Assembly (NCBI RefSeq): GCF_001905345.1
Contig: NZ_LFBV01000003.1
Location: 290,234-354,233, forward strand
Length of the DNA: 64,000 nt
Direction: 5' to 3'
Source: Streptomyces uncialis
Lineage (GTDB): Bacteria > Actinomycetota > Actinomycetes > Streptomycetales > Streptomycetaceae
The position numbers and the translations under genes are program-made. How positions within the stretch are numbered: the stretch's first letter is position 1; each line of letters opens with the position of its first letter. Positions 56,629 through 64,000 of the stretch are shown one piece after another. Below the pieces are notes generated by a model. The model worked only from the letters and a program-made list of their open reading frames with translations, was not told the origin of the DNA and did no database searches.

Positions 56629-57518
56629 CAGCGGACGCCCTCGGAGGCGCGGACGATACGGCTGACGATCTCGTCCGCGACGGTGACCAGGTCGGCGTCG
56701 GTGACGAGGGACACGGTGCCGTCCGGGTCGGGGTGGAAAGACGTCACTCCGTCGTCGGCGACGGTGACGGTGCCGCGTTCGGTGGTGTAGAGGTCGGGGC
56801 GCAGCATCGACAGCACCGTGATGGGGTCGTGCGGAACGCTCCACCCTTCCCCGGTGAAGCCGGTCCAGGCGTCGATCTCACGGGCGAGCGCGGTGCCGTA
56901 GGGGCCGGACGCGCGGATGGTCTCGATCCCTTCGGCCCCGATACGCACCCGGGTGGTGATCTCCAGACCGGTCACGACGGTACGGAGACCGGACGCGAAG
57001 ACGGCTCGTGCCGCGGTGACGTCGCTGAGGATGTTGTGCTCCGGCTTGGCGCCGGGTCCGAAGTGGCCGCCCATCAGATACAGGGTGCGCACACCGGCCA
57101 CGAAGCCCTCGTCGTGCGCGACGGCCCGGGCCACATTGGCGAGCGGCCCGATGGCGACGAGGTCGACCGCACCGGGGCGGGCCCGTACGGACTCGGTGAG
57201 GAAGCGGGGGGCGTCGATGTCGTCGCGCACCCGCTCGGCGGAGAGGTCGCCGAAGGCGTCGCCCTCATGCCCGGCCCACCACACCTCCCGTCCGGACAGG
57301 GTCTCGGCGGCGCCCGGGACCACGGTGAGGTCGTGCCCGGCGAGCGAGGCGAGCCGACGGGCGAGCCGGGCGCGCAGCAAGGTGTCGCCGTACACCGTCG
57401 TCGCCCCGCGCAACGACACCTCCGGCGAGCCCAGGAGGACGCCGAGGGCGAGGGCGTCGTCGACATCGCTGCCGATGTCGGTGTCGAGCAGGACGTCGTA
57501 CGGTCGGGGCGCGATCAT
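56628..57518 (-). CDS. Nucleoside hydrolase
   Basis: A 296-residue calcium-dependent nucleoside N-ribohydrolase. The DTDIGSDVDDALAL motif near the N-terminus binds calcium and ribose; VAIGPLANVARAV and TLYLMGG follow, and a conserved acidic PHDPITVLSM segment lies near residue 235. It splits nucleosides into base and ribose in the cytoplasm. Operon position after an ABC importer and before ribokinase defines a salvage route. Confidence 0.92.
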   Translation of the reverse strand: MIAPRPYDVLLDTDIGSDVDDALALGVLLGSPEVSLRGATTVYGDTLLRARLARRLASLAGHDLTVVPGAAETLSGREVWWAGHEGDAFGDLSAERVRDDIDAPRFLTESVRARPGAVDLVAIGPLANVARAVAHDEGFVAGVRTLYLMGGHFGPGAKPEHNILSDVTAARAVFASGLRTVVTGLEITTRVRIGAEGIETIRASGPYGTALAREIDAWTGFTGEGWSVPHDPITVLSMLRPDLYTTERGTVTVADDGVTSFHPDPDGTVSLVTDADLVTVADEIVSRIVRASEGVR

Positions 57519-57531
57519 GGGGTACCTCGTG

Positions 57532-57563
57532 GGGAGTGCGGGAGTACGGGAGTGCGGGAGTGC
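57532..57563. repeat. Four tandem 8-bp repeats in the nucleoside hydrolase leader
   Basis: GGGAGTGC, GGGAGTAC, GGGAGTGC, GGGAGTGC in direct succession in the 106-base gap between permease and nucleoside hydrolase. On the mRNA strand this reads as CT-rich repeats just before the ribosome site. Confidence 0.75.
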
Positions 57564-57624
57564 TGGAAAGTGGGGGGTGCGGGTCAGGAGCCGCGGGGGC
57601 GGCGGTCGGTGGGGGCCGTGACGG

Positions 57625-58527
57625 CTACTTGAGGCCGCTGCCCGCGATGGACTGGGTGAAGTAGCGCTGGAGTCGCAGCAGGACCACCAACGGGATGACG
57701 GTGAGGACGACCGCCGCGGCGAAGACCTGTCCGTAGTCGACCACCATCTGGCCCTGGAGGGTCCCGAGGGCGATGGGGCCGAGCTGCTTGGCCGGTTCGG
57801 TGCCGATCAGGAGGGGCCACATGTACGACTGCCATTGGAACGTGAACAGGGTCAGGCCCGCGGCGATCAGGGCCGGCCGGGACAGCGGCAGGTAGATCCG
57901 GCGGAAGACGCCCCACCAGCTGAGGCCGTCGAGCCGGGCCGCCTCGACGAGTTCGCGGGGCACCGCGAGGAAGAACTGGCGCAGCAGAAAGATGGCCAGG
58001 CCGTTGCCGATGCCCGGGAGGATCAGTCCCGCGTAGGTGTTCTGGAGGTCCCAGGCGCGGAAGGCGGAGGCGAGCGGGATGGCGATGGCGTCGAACGGGA
58101 TCATGAAGCTCAGCAGGATCACGGCGAACACGGCCCCGCGGCCACGGAAGTCGAACACGGCGAGCCCGAAGGCCGCGGTGGCCGACAGCAGCAGTCCGAC
58201 GCAGACGGTCACCGCCGCGACGAGGACCGAGTTGAGCACCGCGCGTCCGAAGTCCCCCTGGAAGAGGGTGACGTAGTTGTGGAACGTCGCGTCGGTGGGG
58301 ACGACGCTGCGCCAGGAGAGCGATTCGAGTCCGGCGAGCACCTTGTCCCCGGGGCGCAGCGACCCGGCCAGCACCCAGAGCAGGGGCAGGGTGAACAGCA
58401 GGCCGATCAGCACGGCGGCGATCAGCGGCGCGTGGCGCGCGGGCGATATCCGGCGGCGGGGGCTCCGGTGCGGCTCGCGGGAGCTCCCGTGCGTCGCGCG
58501 GGGGCTCCGGTGCGTTTCGATGGCCAT
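57625..58527 (-). CDS. ABC transporter permease, CUT1 (MalG-like)
   Basis: A 300-residue inner-membrane permease with six helices. The EAA loop EAARLDGLSWWGVFRRIYLPLSRPAL contacts the ATPase. The N-terminus repeats an RSP/R/T/H-rich pattern (about 30 residues) before the first helix. Starts 2 bases after the sister permease. No ATPase is encoded here, so a shared MsiK-type ATPase is expected. Confidence 0.9.
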   Translation of the reverse strand: MAIETHRSPRATHGSSREPHRSPRRRISPARHAPLIAAVLIGLLFTLPLLWVLAGSLRPGDKVLAGLESLSWRSVVPTDATFHNYVTLFQGDFGRAVLNSVLVAAVTVCVGLLLSATAAFGLAVFDFRGRGAVFAVILLSFMIPFDAIAIPLASAFRAWDLQNTYAGLILPGIGNGLAIFLLRQFFLAVPRELVEAARLDGLSWWGVFRRIYLPLSRPALIAAGLTLFTFQWQSYMWPLLIGTEPAKQLGPIALGTLQGQMVVDYGQVFAAAVVLTVIPLVVLLRLQRYFTQSIAGSGLK

Positions 58528-58529
58528 GG

Positions 58530-59456
58530 CTACTCCTCGCCCTTGCCCTGCATCAGCCGGTACTGCACGGCGACGACGGCGAGCGTGACGGCGACCAGCA
58601 CCACCACCTCGGCCTGGGCGTAGTGGATGTCGCCGACGCTGTAGGCGCGGCGGAACACGTCGTGCATCATCAGGTTGGTCGATCCGTCGGGTCCGCCGCC
58701 GGTGAGGAGCTGTACGGGGGCGAACACCAGGAAGTTGGAGACGGTGGCGGCGACGAGGACGAACGAGAGCGGTCGGCGCAGCAGCGGCAGGGTGATGTGG
58801 ACAAAGCGCTGCCAGGCGTTCGCGCCGTCCATGCCCGCCGCGTCGTACACCTCCCGGGGGATGTCCTGGAGTCCGGCGATCAGGAAGGTCATCCAGTAGC
58901 CGACGCCGACCCATGACATCAGCACGATCAGTGCGTACAGCGCCTGTTCGGGGCTGGTGAGGAAGGGCTGGGCGGGGATGCCGAGCGCGCCGAGGAAGGC
59001 GTTCAGCGGGCCTTCGGGGCGGTAGAGGATGCCCCAGATGACGGCGGACACGGCGGGCGGCACGGCGATGGGCGCGAAGACGAGCGAGCGCCAGAACCGG
59101 GCACCGGCGAACCGCTGGTTGAACAGCACCGCGAGGCCCAGCGCGAGCAGTACCTGGAGCGGGTTGATGACCAGGCTGAAGAGCAGGGTCACCCGGGCGC
59201 TCTGCCAGAACTGCGGATCGGCCCAGAGGTCGGCGTAGTTGGCGAGACCGACGAAGCGGGTGACCCCGTCGGTCAGGCTGTGGTGCCGCAGGCTGCTGAT
59301 GAGTGCCATCAGCGCGGGGAGCAGGCGCAGCAGGACGAGCGCGAGCAGGGCGGGTGCCAGGAAGTACAGGGCGAGTCGGCCCTGTGAGGGGCGGGACGGG
59401 CGCGTGGGGTGTGCGGGGCGCACGGGGCGCCGGCGGGTGGGGAGTCCGGTTCTCAT
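58530..59456 (-). CDS. ABC transporter permease, CUT1 (MalF-like)
   Basis: A 308-residue permease with six helices; the EAA loop reads YDAAGMDGANAWQRFVHITLPLLRRPL. It forms the channel with the other permease and is fed by the lipoprotein encoded upstream (ATGA overlap). Substrate is probably a nucleoside or ribose derivative, judged from the nucleoside hydrolase and ribokinase in the same operon. Confidence 0.91.
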   Translation of the reverse strand: MRTGLPTRRRPVRPAHPTRPSRPSQGRLALYFLAPALLALVLLRLLPALMALISSLRHHSLTDGVTRFVGLANYADLWADPQFWQSARVTLLFSLVINPLQVLLALGLAVLFNQRFAGARFWRSLVFAPIAVPPAVSAVIWGILYRPEGPLNAFLGALGIPAQPFLTSPEQALYALIVLMSWVGVGYWMTFLIAGLQDIPREVYDAAGMDGANAWQRFVHITLPLLRRPLSFVLVAATVSNFLVFAPVQLLTGGGPDGSTNLMMHDVFRRAYSVGDIHYAQAEVVVLVAVTLAVVAVQYRLMQGKGEE

Positions 59457-60748
59457 CGCAGTCGCTCCCAGGTGCGCACCAGTTCCGCCGACGCCTTGGC
59501 GAGCCGGGGCCGGACGGGCGAGCCGTTGCGTATGTCGGAGAACGCCGAGCCCATGACGGTCTCGAACTGGGTGTAGCCGATGCTCCTCGGCCGGCTGACG
59601 GCCGTTTCGGCCAGTTCATGGCGCATGATCGCGGCCACTCCCTCGGTGCTGCGGGTGGCGGTGCGGTCGAGATCGGCCGCGTATCGGTCGAAGGCCCCGC
59701 GATGGGACGGGATGAGGGGTGAGGCGGCGACGGTGGCGAGGCTGCCTTCCGTGGTGAGGGAGGCGTACTCCATGAAGCGCAGGGCCGCGTCCGCGCGGCC
59801 GGAGTGCGGGTTGACGCCCCAGGACCAGGAGTCGGTGGGGGTCACGGCGCGGCCCCGCTCGAACCGCGGTTGTGGCGCGGTTCCCCAGGCGAAGTCCTTC
59901 AGGGAGGCGAAGGCTCCGAGGTTCCAGGGGCCGCCGACGAAGAAGGGCGCCCGGCCCGCGGTGAACAGCGAGGCCATCTCGAACGAGGAGACCCCGCGGG
60001 GGGAGAGTCCGTCGGCGAACAGCTTTCCGTACCAGGTCATGGCCTCGGTCCAGCCCCGGTTGGTGACGGCGGGGGTGAGCATGTCGTCACCGGTGATGCC
60101 GGGGCCGCCGCCCAGCGACTCGGCCAGCGGCTGGATGCCGTAGTAGGCGTCGGTCTGTTCGATGAGCAGCGCGTAGTCGGCGCCGGACCGGTCCATGGCG
60201 CGTCGTCCGGTCTCAAGGATCCGTTCCCAGGACCAGCGGTCGGCGGGGTCGGCGCCGGGTGCGGCGGCGCCCGACTTCTTGAGCAGGTCGGCGTTGTAGA
60301 AGAGGTACTGGGTGGAGGTCCACACCGGGAGGCAGCGCAGTACGCCGTCCCAGGAACTGATCTCGTACTGCTCCGGGGTCACCGCGGCGCGGGCCCGGCC
60401 GTCCACCGCGCGGAGATCGGTGAGGAATCCGCGGGCGGTGAGGGCGGGTACGCGTGGCTGGTCGACGCAGTACACGTCGATCGCGGTGTCCTTCGCGGAC
60501 AGACGCAGTTGCAGTACGTCGTTGAGCTGGGCGGGCGGGACCGGGGTGTACTCCACCCGCAGGTCCGGATGGGCCCGCTCGAAGCCCTGGATCACGGGCC
60601 GGAAGGTGTCCGCCGTCTCGGGGCCGAGGAAGCGCACCGCTGTCCGGCCACCGGCCGGGCGGTCGTCCGCGCAGCCGGCGAGGACCGCGCCGGAAGCCGC
60701 GGCGAGCGCCGTGCCCAGCAGGCGTCTGCGGCTCAGGAGGCCGGTCAT
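59453..60748 (-). CDS. Extracellular solute-binding lipoprotein
   Basis: A 431-residue family 1 binding protein. The signal (RRRLLGTALAAASGAVLAGC) has twin or triple arginines and a lipobox ending at Cys26, so export may use Tat and the protein is membrane-tethered. The mature fold shows FRPVIQGFERAHPDLRVEYTPV and later PFFVGGPWNLG and SWSWGVNPHS. First gene of the leftward operon, divergent from the LacI-type regulator with two operators between. Confidence 0.91.
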   Translation of the reverse strand: MTGLLSRRRLLGTALAAASGAVLAGCADDRPAGGRTAVRFLGPETADTFRPVIQGFERAHPDLRVEYTPVPPAQLNDVLQLRLSAKDTAIDVYCVDQPRVPALTARGFLTDLRAVDGRARAAVTPEQYEISSWDGVLRCLPVWTSTQYLFYNADLLKKSGAAAPGADPADRWSWERILETGRRAMDRSGADYALLIEQTDAYYGIQPLAESLGGGPGITGDDMLTPAVTNRGWTEAMTWYGKLFADGLSPRGVSSFEMASLFTAGRAPFFVGGPWNLGAFASLKDFAWGTAPQPRFERGRAVTPTDSWSWGVNPHSGRADAALRFMEYASLTTEGSLATVAASPLIPSHRGAFDRYAADLDRTATRSTEGVAAIMRHELAETAVSRPRSIGYTQFETVMGSAFSDIRNGSPVRPRLAKASAELVRTWERLR

Positions 60749-60782
60749 GGCGTCCGCTTCGGATCAGGGACCATCGCACGTC

Positions 60783-60861
60783 CAAATCGTTTTGCATGGG
60801 ATGAGGGGCCCGGAGGGGTGAGGTCCGGGTGCGTTTGGACGGCACACTACAAAACGTTTTG
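60783..60861. promoter_or_regulatory. Two LacI-type operators in a divergent promoter
   Basis: CAAAACGTTTTG (60850-60861) is a perfect 12-bp palindrome with the central CG typical of LacI-family sites. CAAATCGTTTTG (60783-60794) differs at one base. Centres are 67 bases apart; one site is near each divergent gene, so the regulator should control itself and the transport operon. Confidence 0.85.
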
Positions 60862-60925
60862 CGGTTTGGATAGTGTGAGCATCCGAACCAGCGGCGCCGC
60901 GGCGCCCGGCAAGCGGGAGGGTGAT

Positions 60926-61936
60926 GTGCACGGCACAGGCCGCGCGAAGATCGGGGACGTGGCGGCCGAGGCCGGGGTCAGCGTCACGACCGTGTCGCAT
61001 GTGATCAGCGGGCGCCGGCCGGTGTCGGCGGCCACCCGGGCACGGGTCGAGGAGGTGATACAGCGCCTCGGCTACCAGGCCGACCCCTCGGCCCGGGGGC
61101 TGCGCACCCAGCGCACCCGCACCCTGGGGCTGGTCGTCCCCGACCTGGCGAACCCCTTCAACGCCGAGCTGGCCGTCGGCATGCAGGAGGTCACCCTGGC
61201 CCATGAGTACCTCACGGTCGTCTGCGAGGCACCCATGGGCGGGCCCTACCTCCCGGCCGTACTGCGGCAGCTGGCCGCGCGCCGGATGGACGGCATCGTG
61301 CTCGGCCGCTACGGCGCCACCCGCGCGGATCTCGCCCTGATCACCGGCTCCGGCGCCCGGCTGGTGCGCCTCGGCGGCCCCCTGGCGGCGGGTCCGGGCG
61401 ATGTGGTGCGCGCGGCCGAGGTCGAGGGGATGCGGGATCTGGTGCGGCATCTGGTCCGCGACCGCGGCTACCGGCGCGTCGGGTTCATCGGCGGCGAACA
61501 GGGCGTCGAGCCCGGCGGAGAGCGCTTCCAGGGGTACCGGGAGGCGCTTACGGAGGCGGGGCTGGCCATCCCCGGGGATCTGGTGCTCTGGACCAGCTTC
61601 ACCCGTGCGGGCGGGCGGACCGGCGCGGCACGGCTCCTGGCCGCGGCCGAACCGCCGGACGCCCTGGTCTGCGCCAACGACCTGATCGCCATCGGCGCCC
61701 TGGACGCCTGCCGGGAACGGGGGGTGGACGTACCGGGTCGGGTCGCCGTCACCGGCTACGACAACATCGACGCGGCGTCCCTGGTGTCCCCCGCGCTGAC
61801 GACCGTGCTCAACCCGGCCCGTGAGATCGGCCGCTCCGCGGCGCGCATCCTGCTGGAGCGGCTGGACGGCGACGACGACGGACCGGCGCGGGAAGTGGTC
61901 CTCGCCCACCGGCTGGTGACCCGGGAGTCGGCCTGA
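60926..61936 (+). CDS. LacI-family transcriptional regulator
   Basis: A 336-residue repressor. The N-terminal helix-turn-helix KIGDVAAEAGVSVTTVSHVISGRRPVS and hinge GYQADPSARGLRTQRT are classic; the effector domain follows (LGLVVPDLANPFNAELAVG, ALVCANDLIAIGALDACRERG, VAVTGYDNIDAAS). The GTG at 60926 after GGGAGGG is chosen; GTG 60875 would overlap the operator region. Likely effector: ribose or a nucleoside. A strong hairpin follows. Confidence 0.92.
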   Translation: MHGTGRAKIGDVAAEAGVSVTTVSHVISGRRPVSAATRARVEEVIQRLGYQADPSARGLRTQRTRTLGLVVPDLANPFNAELAVGMQEVTLAHEYLTVVCEAPMGGPYLPAVLRQLAARRMDGIVLGRYGATRADLALITGSGARLVRLGGPLAAGPGDVVRAAEVEGMRDLVRHLVRDRGYRRVGFIGGEQGVEPGGERFQGYREALTEAGLAIPGDLVLWTSFTRAGGRTGAARLLAAAEPPDALVCANDLIAIGALDACRERGVDVPGRVAVTGYDNIDAASLVSPALTTVLNPAREIGRSAARILLERLDGDDDGPAREVVLAHRLVTRESA

Positions 61937-61961
61937 CCGCGCACGCCCCGGTACCGGGGCG

Positions 61962-62003
61962 CGCCGCAGGGCGCCGCTGTGGGAACAGCGGCGCCCTGCG
62001 GCG
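61962..62003 (+). terminator. Strong hairpin terminator of the LacI gene
   Basis: Perfect 19-bp stem (CGCCGCAGGGCGCCGCTGT and complement) with a GGGA tetraloop, 25 bases after the stop. Confidence 0.8.
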
Positions 62004-62020
62004 TCAGGTGTCGGACATCA

Positions 62021-62090
62021 GGCACCGGGCACCGGGCACCGGGCACCGGGCACCGGGCACCAGGCACCAGGCACCAGGCACCAGGCACGG
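62021..62090. repeat. 7-bp tandem array
   Basis: Five copies of GGCACCG, four of GGCACCA and one GGCACGG in a row. The sequence CGGACATCAGG flanks it on both sides (62012-62022 and 62096-62106), 84 bases or 12 units apart. Intergenic, between the LacI gene and the convergent permease gene. Confidence 0.9.
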
Positions 62091-62141
62091 GATACCGGAC
62101 ATCAGGTGTCACGTGTCAGTTCTCCGGCGCGGGGTCGCGCG

Positions 62142-63611
62142 CTACTTCTGCTGGGTCTTGCGGAGGGTGGTCAGGGCGTAGCAGACACCGAGGACGGCGG
62201 TGAAGGCGAGACCGATGCCCGCCGCCTGGCGCATGTCGGGGACCTCCACCGCGGTGGCGGCGACCGCGAGCACCCCGACCAGGGCCACGATGGCCAGCTT
62301 CCCGCCGGCCGGGACGCTGAAGCCGGTGAACTCCTCCGGGTGCGCCGTCCGGTGGCGCCGGAAGGCGATGTACGACGCGAGGATCAGCAGCCACACCAGC
62401 AGCACCGCGAAGAGCGCGATCGACATCATGATGCCGAACAGTCCGCTGACGTCGTAGAAGGCCAGCAGCGCGGCGGCGGCTATACCGACGGTCGACGCGG
62501 CCAGGGCGACGGCGGGGACACCGCGCTTGCTGAGCTTGGCCATCGGCGCCGGGGCCAGCTTGTCGCCGCCGAGCGAGTGCAGCAGCCGGGAGGCGCCGTA
62601 CAGGTGGGCGTTGGCGGCGGACATCGCGGCGATGAGGACGACCGCGTTGGTGAGGGTCGCCGCGGCGGGCACGCCGACCTCCGAGAAGACCCGCACGAAG
62701 GGGCTCGTCTCGACACTTCCGTCGCCGTCCGCGAGCTTGCGCCACGGGATCAGCGCGAGGACCAGGGTGATGGCGAGGAGGTAGAAGAAGCTCAGCCGCC
62801 AGGCCAGCTGGCGCATCGCGGTGCGGATGGTGCGCTGCGGGTCGACCGCCTCGGCCGACGCGATGGCGACGACCTCGAAACCGGCGTACGCGAACATCAC
62901 CACGGACATGGCCAGCCAGATCGAGCTCGCCCCGTGCGGCACGAATCCGCCGTCGTCGGCGAGGTTGGCGAAGCCGGTGGCCTCCGTGTCCGGCAGTCCG
63001 AAGAAGACCAGCAGGGCGGCGCACAGGATGAAGGCGCAGAGCGCCACCACCTTGACGGTGGAGAGCCAGAACTCGGTGGTGCCGAAGGACTTCACGCTGA
63101 TGATGTTGACCGCGAGGACGATCGCGGCGATCGCCAGGATCGCCACCGACATCGGCACCTCGGGCCACCACCACCGGATGTACAGCGCGGAGGCGACGAC
63201 CTCCGTCCCGATGACGACGACCGCGCTGAACCAGTACAGCCACCGGCTGAGGAATCCGGCCCACGGGCCGAGGTAGCGGTGCGCGATGGTGCCGAACGAG
63301 CCCTGGACCGGGTGGGCGGCGGACATCTCGCCCAGCAGGACGGCGATGACGGCGACCAGCACCGCACCGATGGCGTACGAGATGATCACGGCGGGGCCGG
63401 CCATGGATATGGCGGTGCTGGAGCCGAGGAAGAGGCCGGTGCCGAGCGCGGAGCCCAGCCCGATCATGGTCGTCTGCCGGTGGGTGAGGGAGCGGACCAG
63501 TCCCTCACCGGCGGGTGCCGGTGCGGCCCCTTCGGTGTCGGGGGCCGGTCTGACGCCGTCGGCGTCGGCGGGCGGTGCGAGCGGTGCGGAGTCACCGGGT
63601 GCAGCAGCCAT
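62142..63611 (-). CDS. Amino-acid permease (APC superfamily, AAT family)
   Basis: A 489-residue transporter with 12 helices. TTMIGLGSALGTGLFLGSS is the unwound helix 1 substrate loop of the amino-acid transporter family, and FAYAGFEVVAIASAEAVDPQRTI marks helix 6 and the following loop. The first 45 residues are a disordered Pro/Ala-rich tail. It imports an amino acid by proton symport; the substrate cannot be told. The ATG at 63611 is the first one before the tail. Confidence 0.9.
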   Translation of the reverse strand: MAAAPGDSAPLAPPADADGVRPAPDTEGAAPAPAGEGLVRSLTHRQTTMIGLGSALGTGLFLGSSTAISMAGPAVIISYAIGAVLVAVIAVLLGEMSAAHPVQGSFGTIAHRYLGPWAGFLSRWLYWFSAVVVIGTEVVASALYIRWWWPEVPMSVAILAIAAIVLAVNIISVKSFGTTEFWLSTVKVVALCAFILCAALLVFFGLPDTEATGFANLADDGGFVPHGASSIWLAMSVVMFAYAGFEVVAIASAEAVDPQRTIRTAMRQLAWRLSFFYLLAITLVLALIPWRKLADGDGSVETSPFVRVFSEVGVPAAATLTNAVVLIAAMSAANAHLYGASRLLHSLGGDKLAPAPMAKLSKRGVPAVALAASTVGIAAAALLAFYDVSGLFGIMMSIALFAVLLVWLLILASYIAFRRHRTAHPEEFTGFSVPAGGKLAIVALVGVLAVAATAVEVPDMRQAAGIGLAFTAVLGVCYALTTLRKTQQK

Positions 63612-63670
63612 GGCGGTGGTGCCCTTCTGAAGGATGACGGGGTTGACGAGCGGGTGAGCGGGTGAGGGGC

Positions 63671-64000
63671 TCAGAACTCGCTGTTGCGGAACGGCCTCGC
63701 GGGCGCGTCCCGGTCCGGCTTGCCCAGGACCTTCGGTGAGGACAGCGCGTAGATGCCGTGGTTGGTCAGCGTCCAGGCGATGTTGCGGTCCCACTCCACG
63801 TAGACGCCGTGGGTCTGGTTGCCGTACGCGTAGTCGGCGGTCGACGGGCCGTACGCCTTCGGGACGAAGTAGGCGGAGATCTCCGGCTCGGCGGGGTCGG
63901 AGACGTCGAAGAACTGCACGCCCGCGTTGTAGAAGCCGTAGCTCAGGACACCGGCGGTGTGCTGGCCCGGGTTGGTGTAGTAGCCGGTGCGCTTGGGGCC
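63671..64000 (-). CDS. LVIVD-repeat-like (beta-propeller) protein, 3' part
   Basis: The last 109 residues of a gene entering from the right edge. The segment VQFFDVSDPAEPEISAYFVP has the pattern of LVIVD or bacterial beta-propeller repeats; Y/G/W-rich sequence follows (YAYGNQTHGVYVEWDRNIAWTLTNHGIYAL). The protein is probably secreted, but the N-terminus is outside the window. Stop at 63671, 59 bases before the permease start. Confidence 0.6.
   Translation of the reverse strand, partial: GPKRTGYYTNPGQHTAGVLSYGFYNAGVQFFDVSDPAEPEISAYFVPKAYGPSTADYAYGNQTHGVYVEWDRNIAWTLTNHGIYALSSPKVLGKPDRDAPARPFRNSEF

Noticed and set aside
62021..62090. CRISPR array
   Set aside because: Units are contiguous heptamers without spacers and no cas genes are present.

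Overview
The window is high-GC actinobacterial DNA, most probably from a Streptomyces chromosome. The evidence is uniformly GC-rich third codon positions, many GTG starts, ATGA/GTGA stop-start overlaps, a melC tyrosinase pair, a second truncated nuo operon, F420-dependent chemistry and a TTA (bldA-type) codon in a regulator. I saw no phage, IS element, CRISPR array, rRNA or tRNA.

Left arm (1-17000), mostly housekeeping or accessory genes: a four-gene operon (DUF2617, DUF4247 lipoprotein, DUF350, membrane-anchored aminopropyltransferase), a metallophosphoesterase, then a leftward truncated complex I operon nuoA-(fused NuoB/NuoD-like)-nuoH-J-K-L-M-N that lacks the NADH module. A secreted tripeptidyl-aminopeptidase-type hydrolase, a DoxX protein and an NmrA-type reductase follow.

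Centre (about 17200-51900, possibly to 53760): a biosynthetic cluster that I read as a glycosylated pyrrolobenzodiazepine (PBD) pathway of the sibiromycin type. (i) Anthranilate half: tryptophan 2,3-dioxygenase, arylformamidase, kynurenine 3-monooxygenase, a C-methyltransferase, kynureninase and a second FAD hydroxylase. (ii) Pyrroline half, from tyrosine: tyrosine 3-hydroxylase, a VOC-fold DOPA dioxygenase, a gamma-glutamyltransferase homologue, a C-methyltransferase, a PhzF-type isomerase and an F420-dependent reductase, placed at the two outer edges of the cluster. (iii) Assembly: a two-protein NRPS, A-PCP (no Asp235, as expected for an aryl acid) and C-A-PCP-reductase, which would release an aldehyde that closes to the carbinolamine/imine. 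(iv) Sugar: RmlA, RmlB, RmlC, a C3-methyltransferase, a 4-aminotransferase, a possible N-methyltransferase and a glycosyltransferase, sufficient for a 4-amino-3-C-methyl-4,6-dideoxyhexose. (v) Self-protection and export: a UvrA-like protein and a DHA2-type MFS pump. (vi) Control: an atypical OmpR-family response regulator carrying a TTA codon, and a Cys-rich helix-turn-helix protein, each next to a divergent promoter region with repeats.

Right arm (52100-64000): a Tat-exported FAD oxidoreductase preceded by a coupled 36-codon ORF, the melC tyrosinase operon, and a LacI-controlled nucleoside/ribose uptake and breakdown operon (ABC transporter, nucleoside hydrolase, ribokinase) with two visible LacI-type operators. 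Last come an amino-acid permease and the 3' end of an LVIVD-repeat-like gene that leaves the window.

Three unrelated proteins (NuoL, the arylformamidase and the NRPS condensation domain) carry in-frame Gly/Pro/Ser-rich repeat expansions, and two non-coding tandem arrays lie in the right arm. All family assignments are from reading the sequence; no database search was run.
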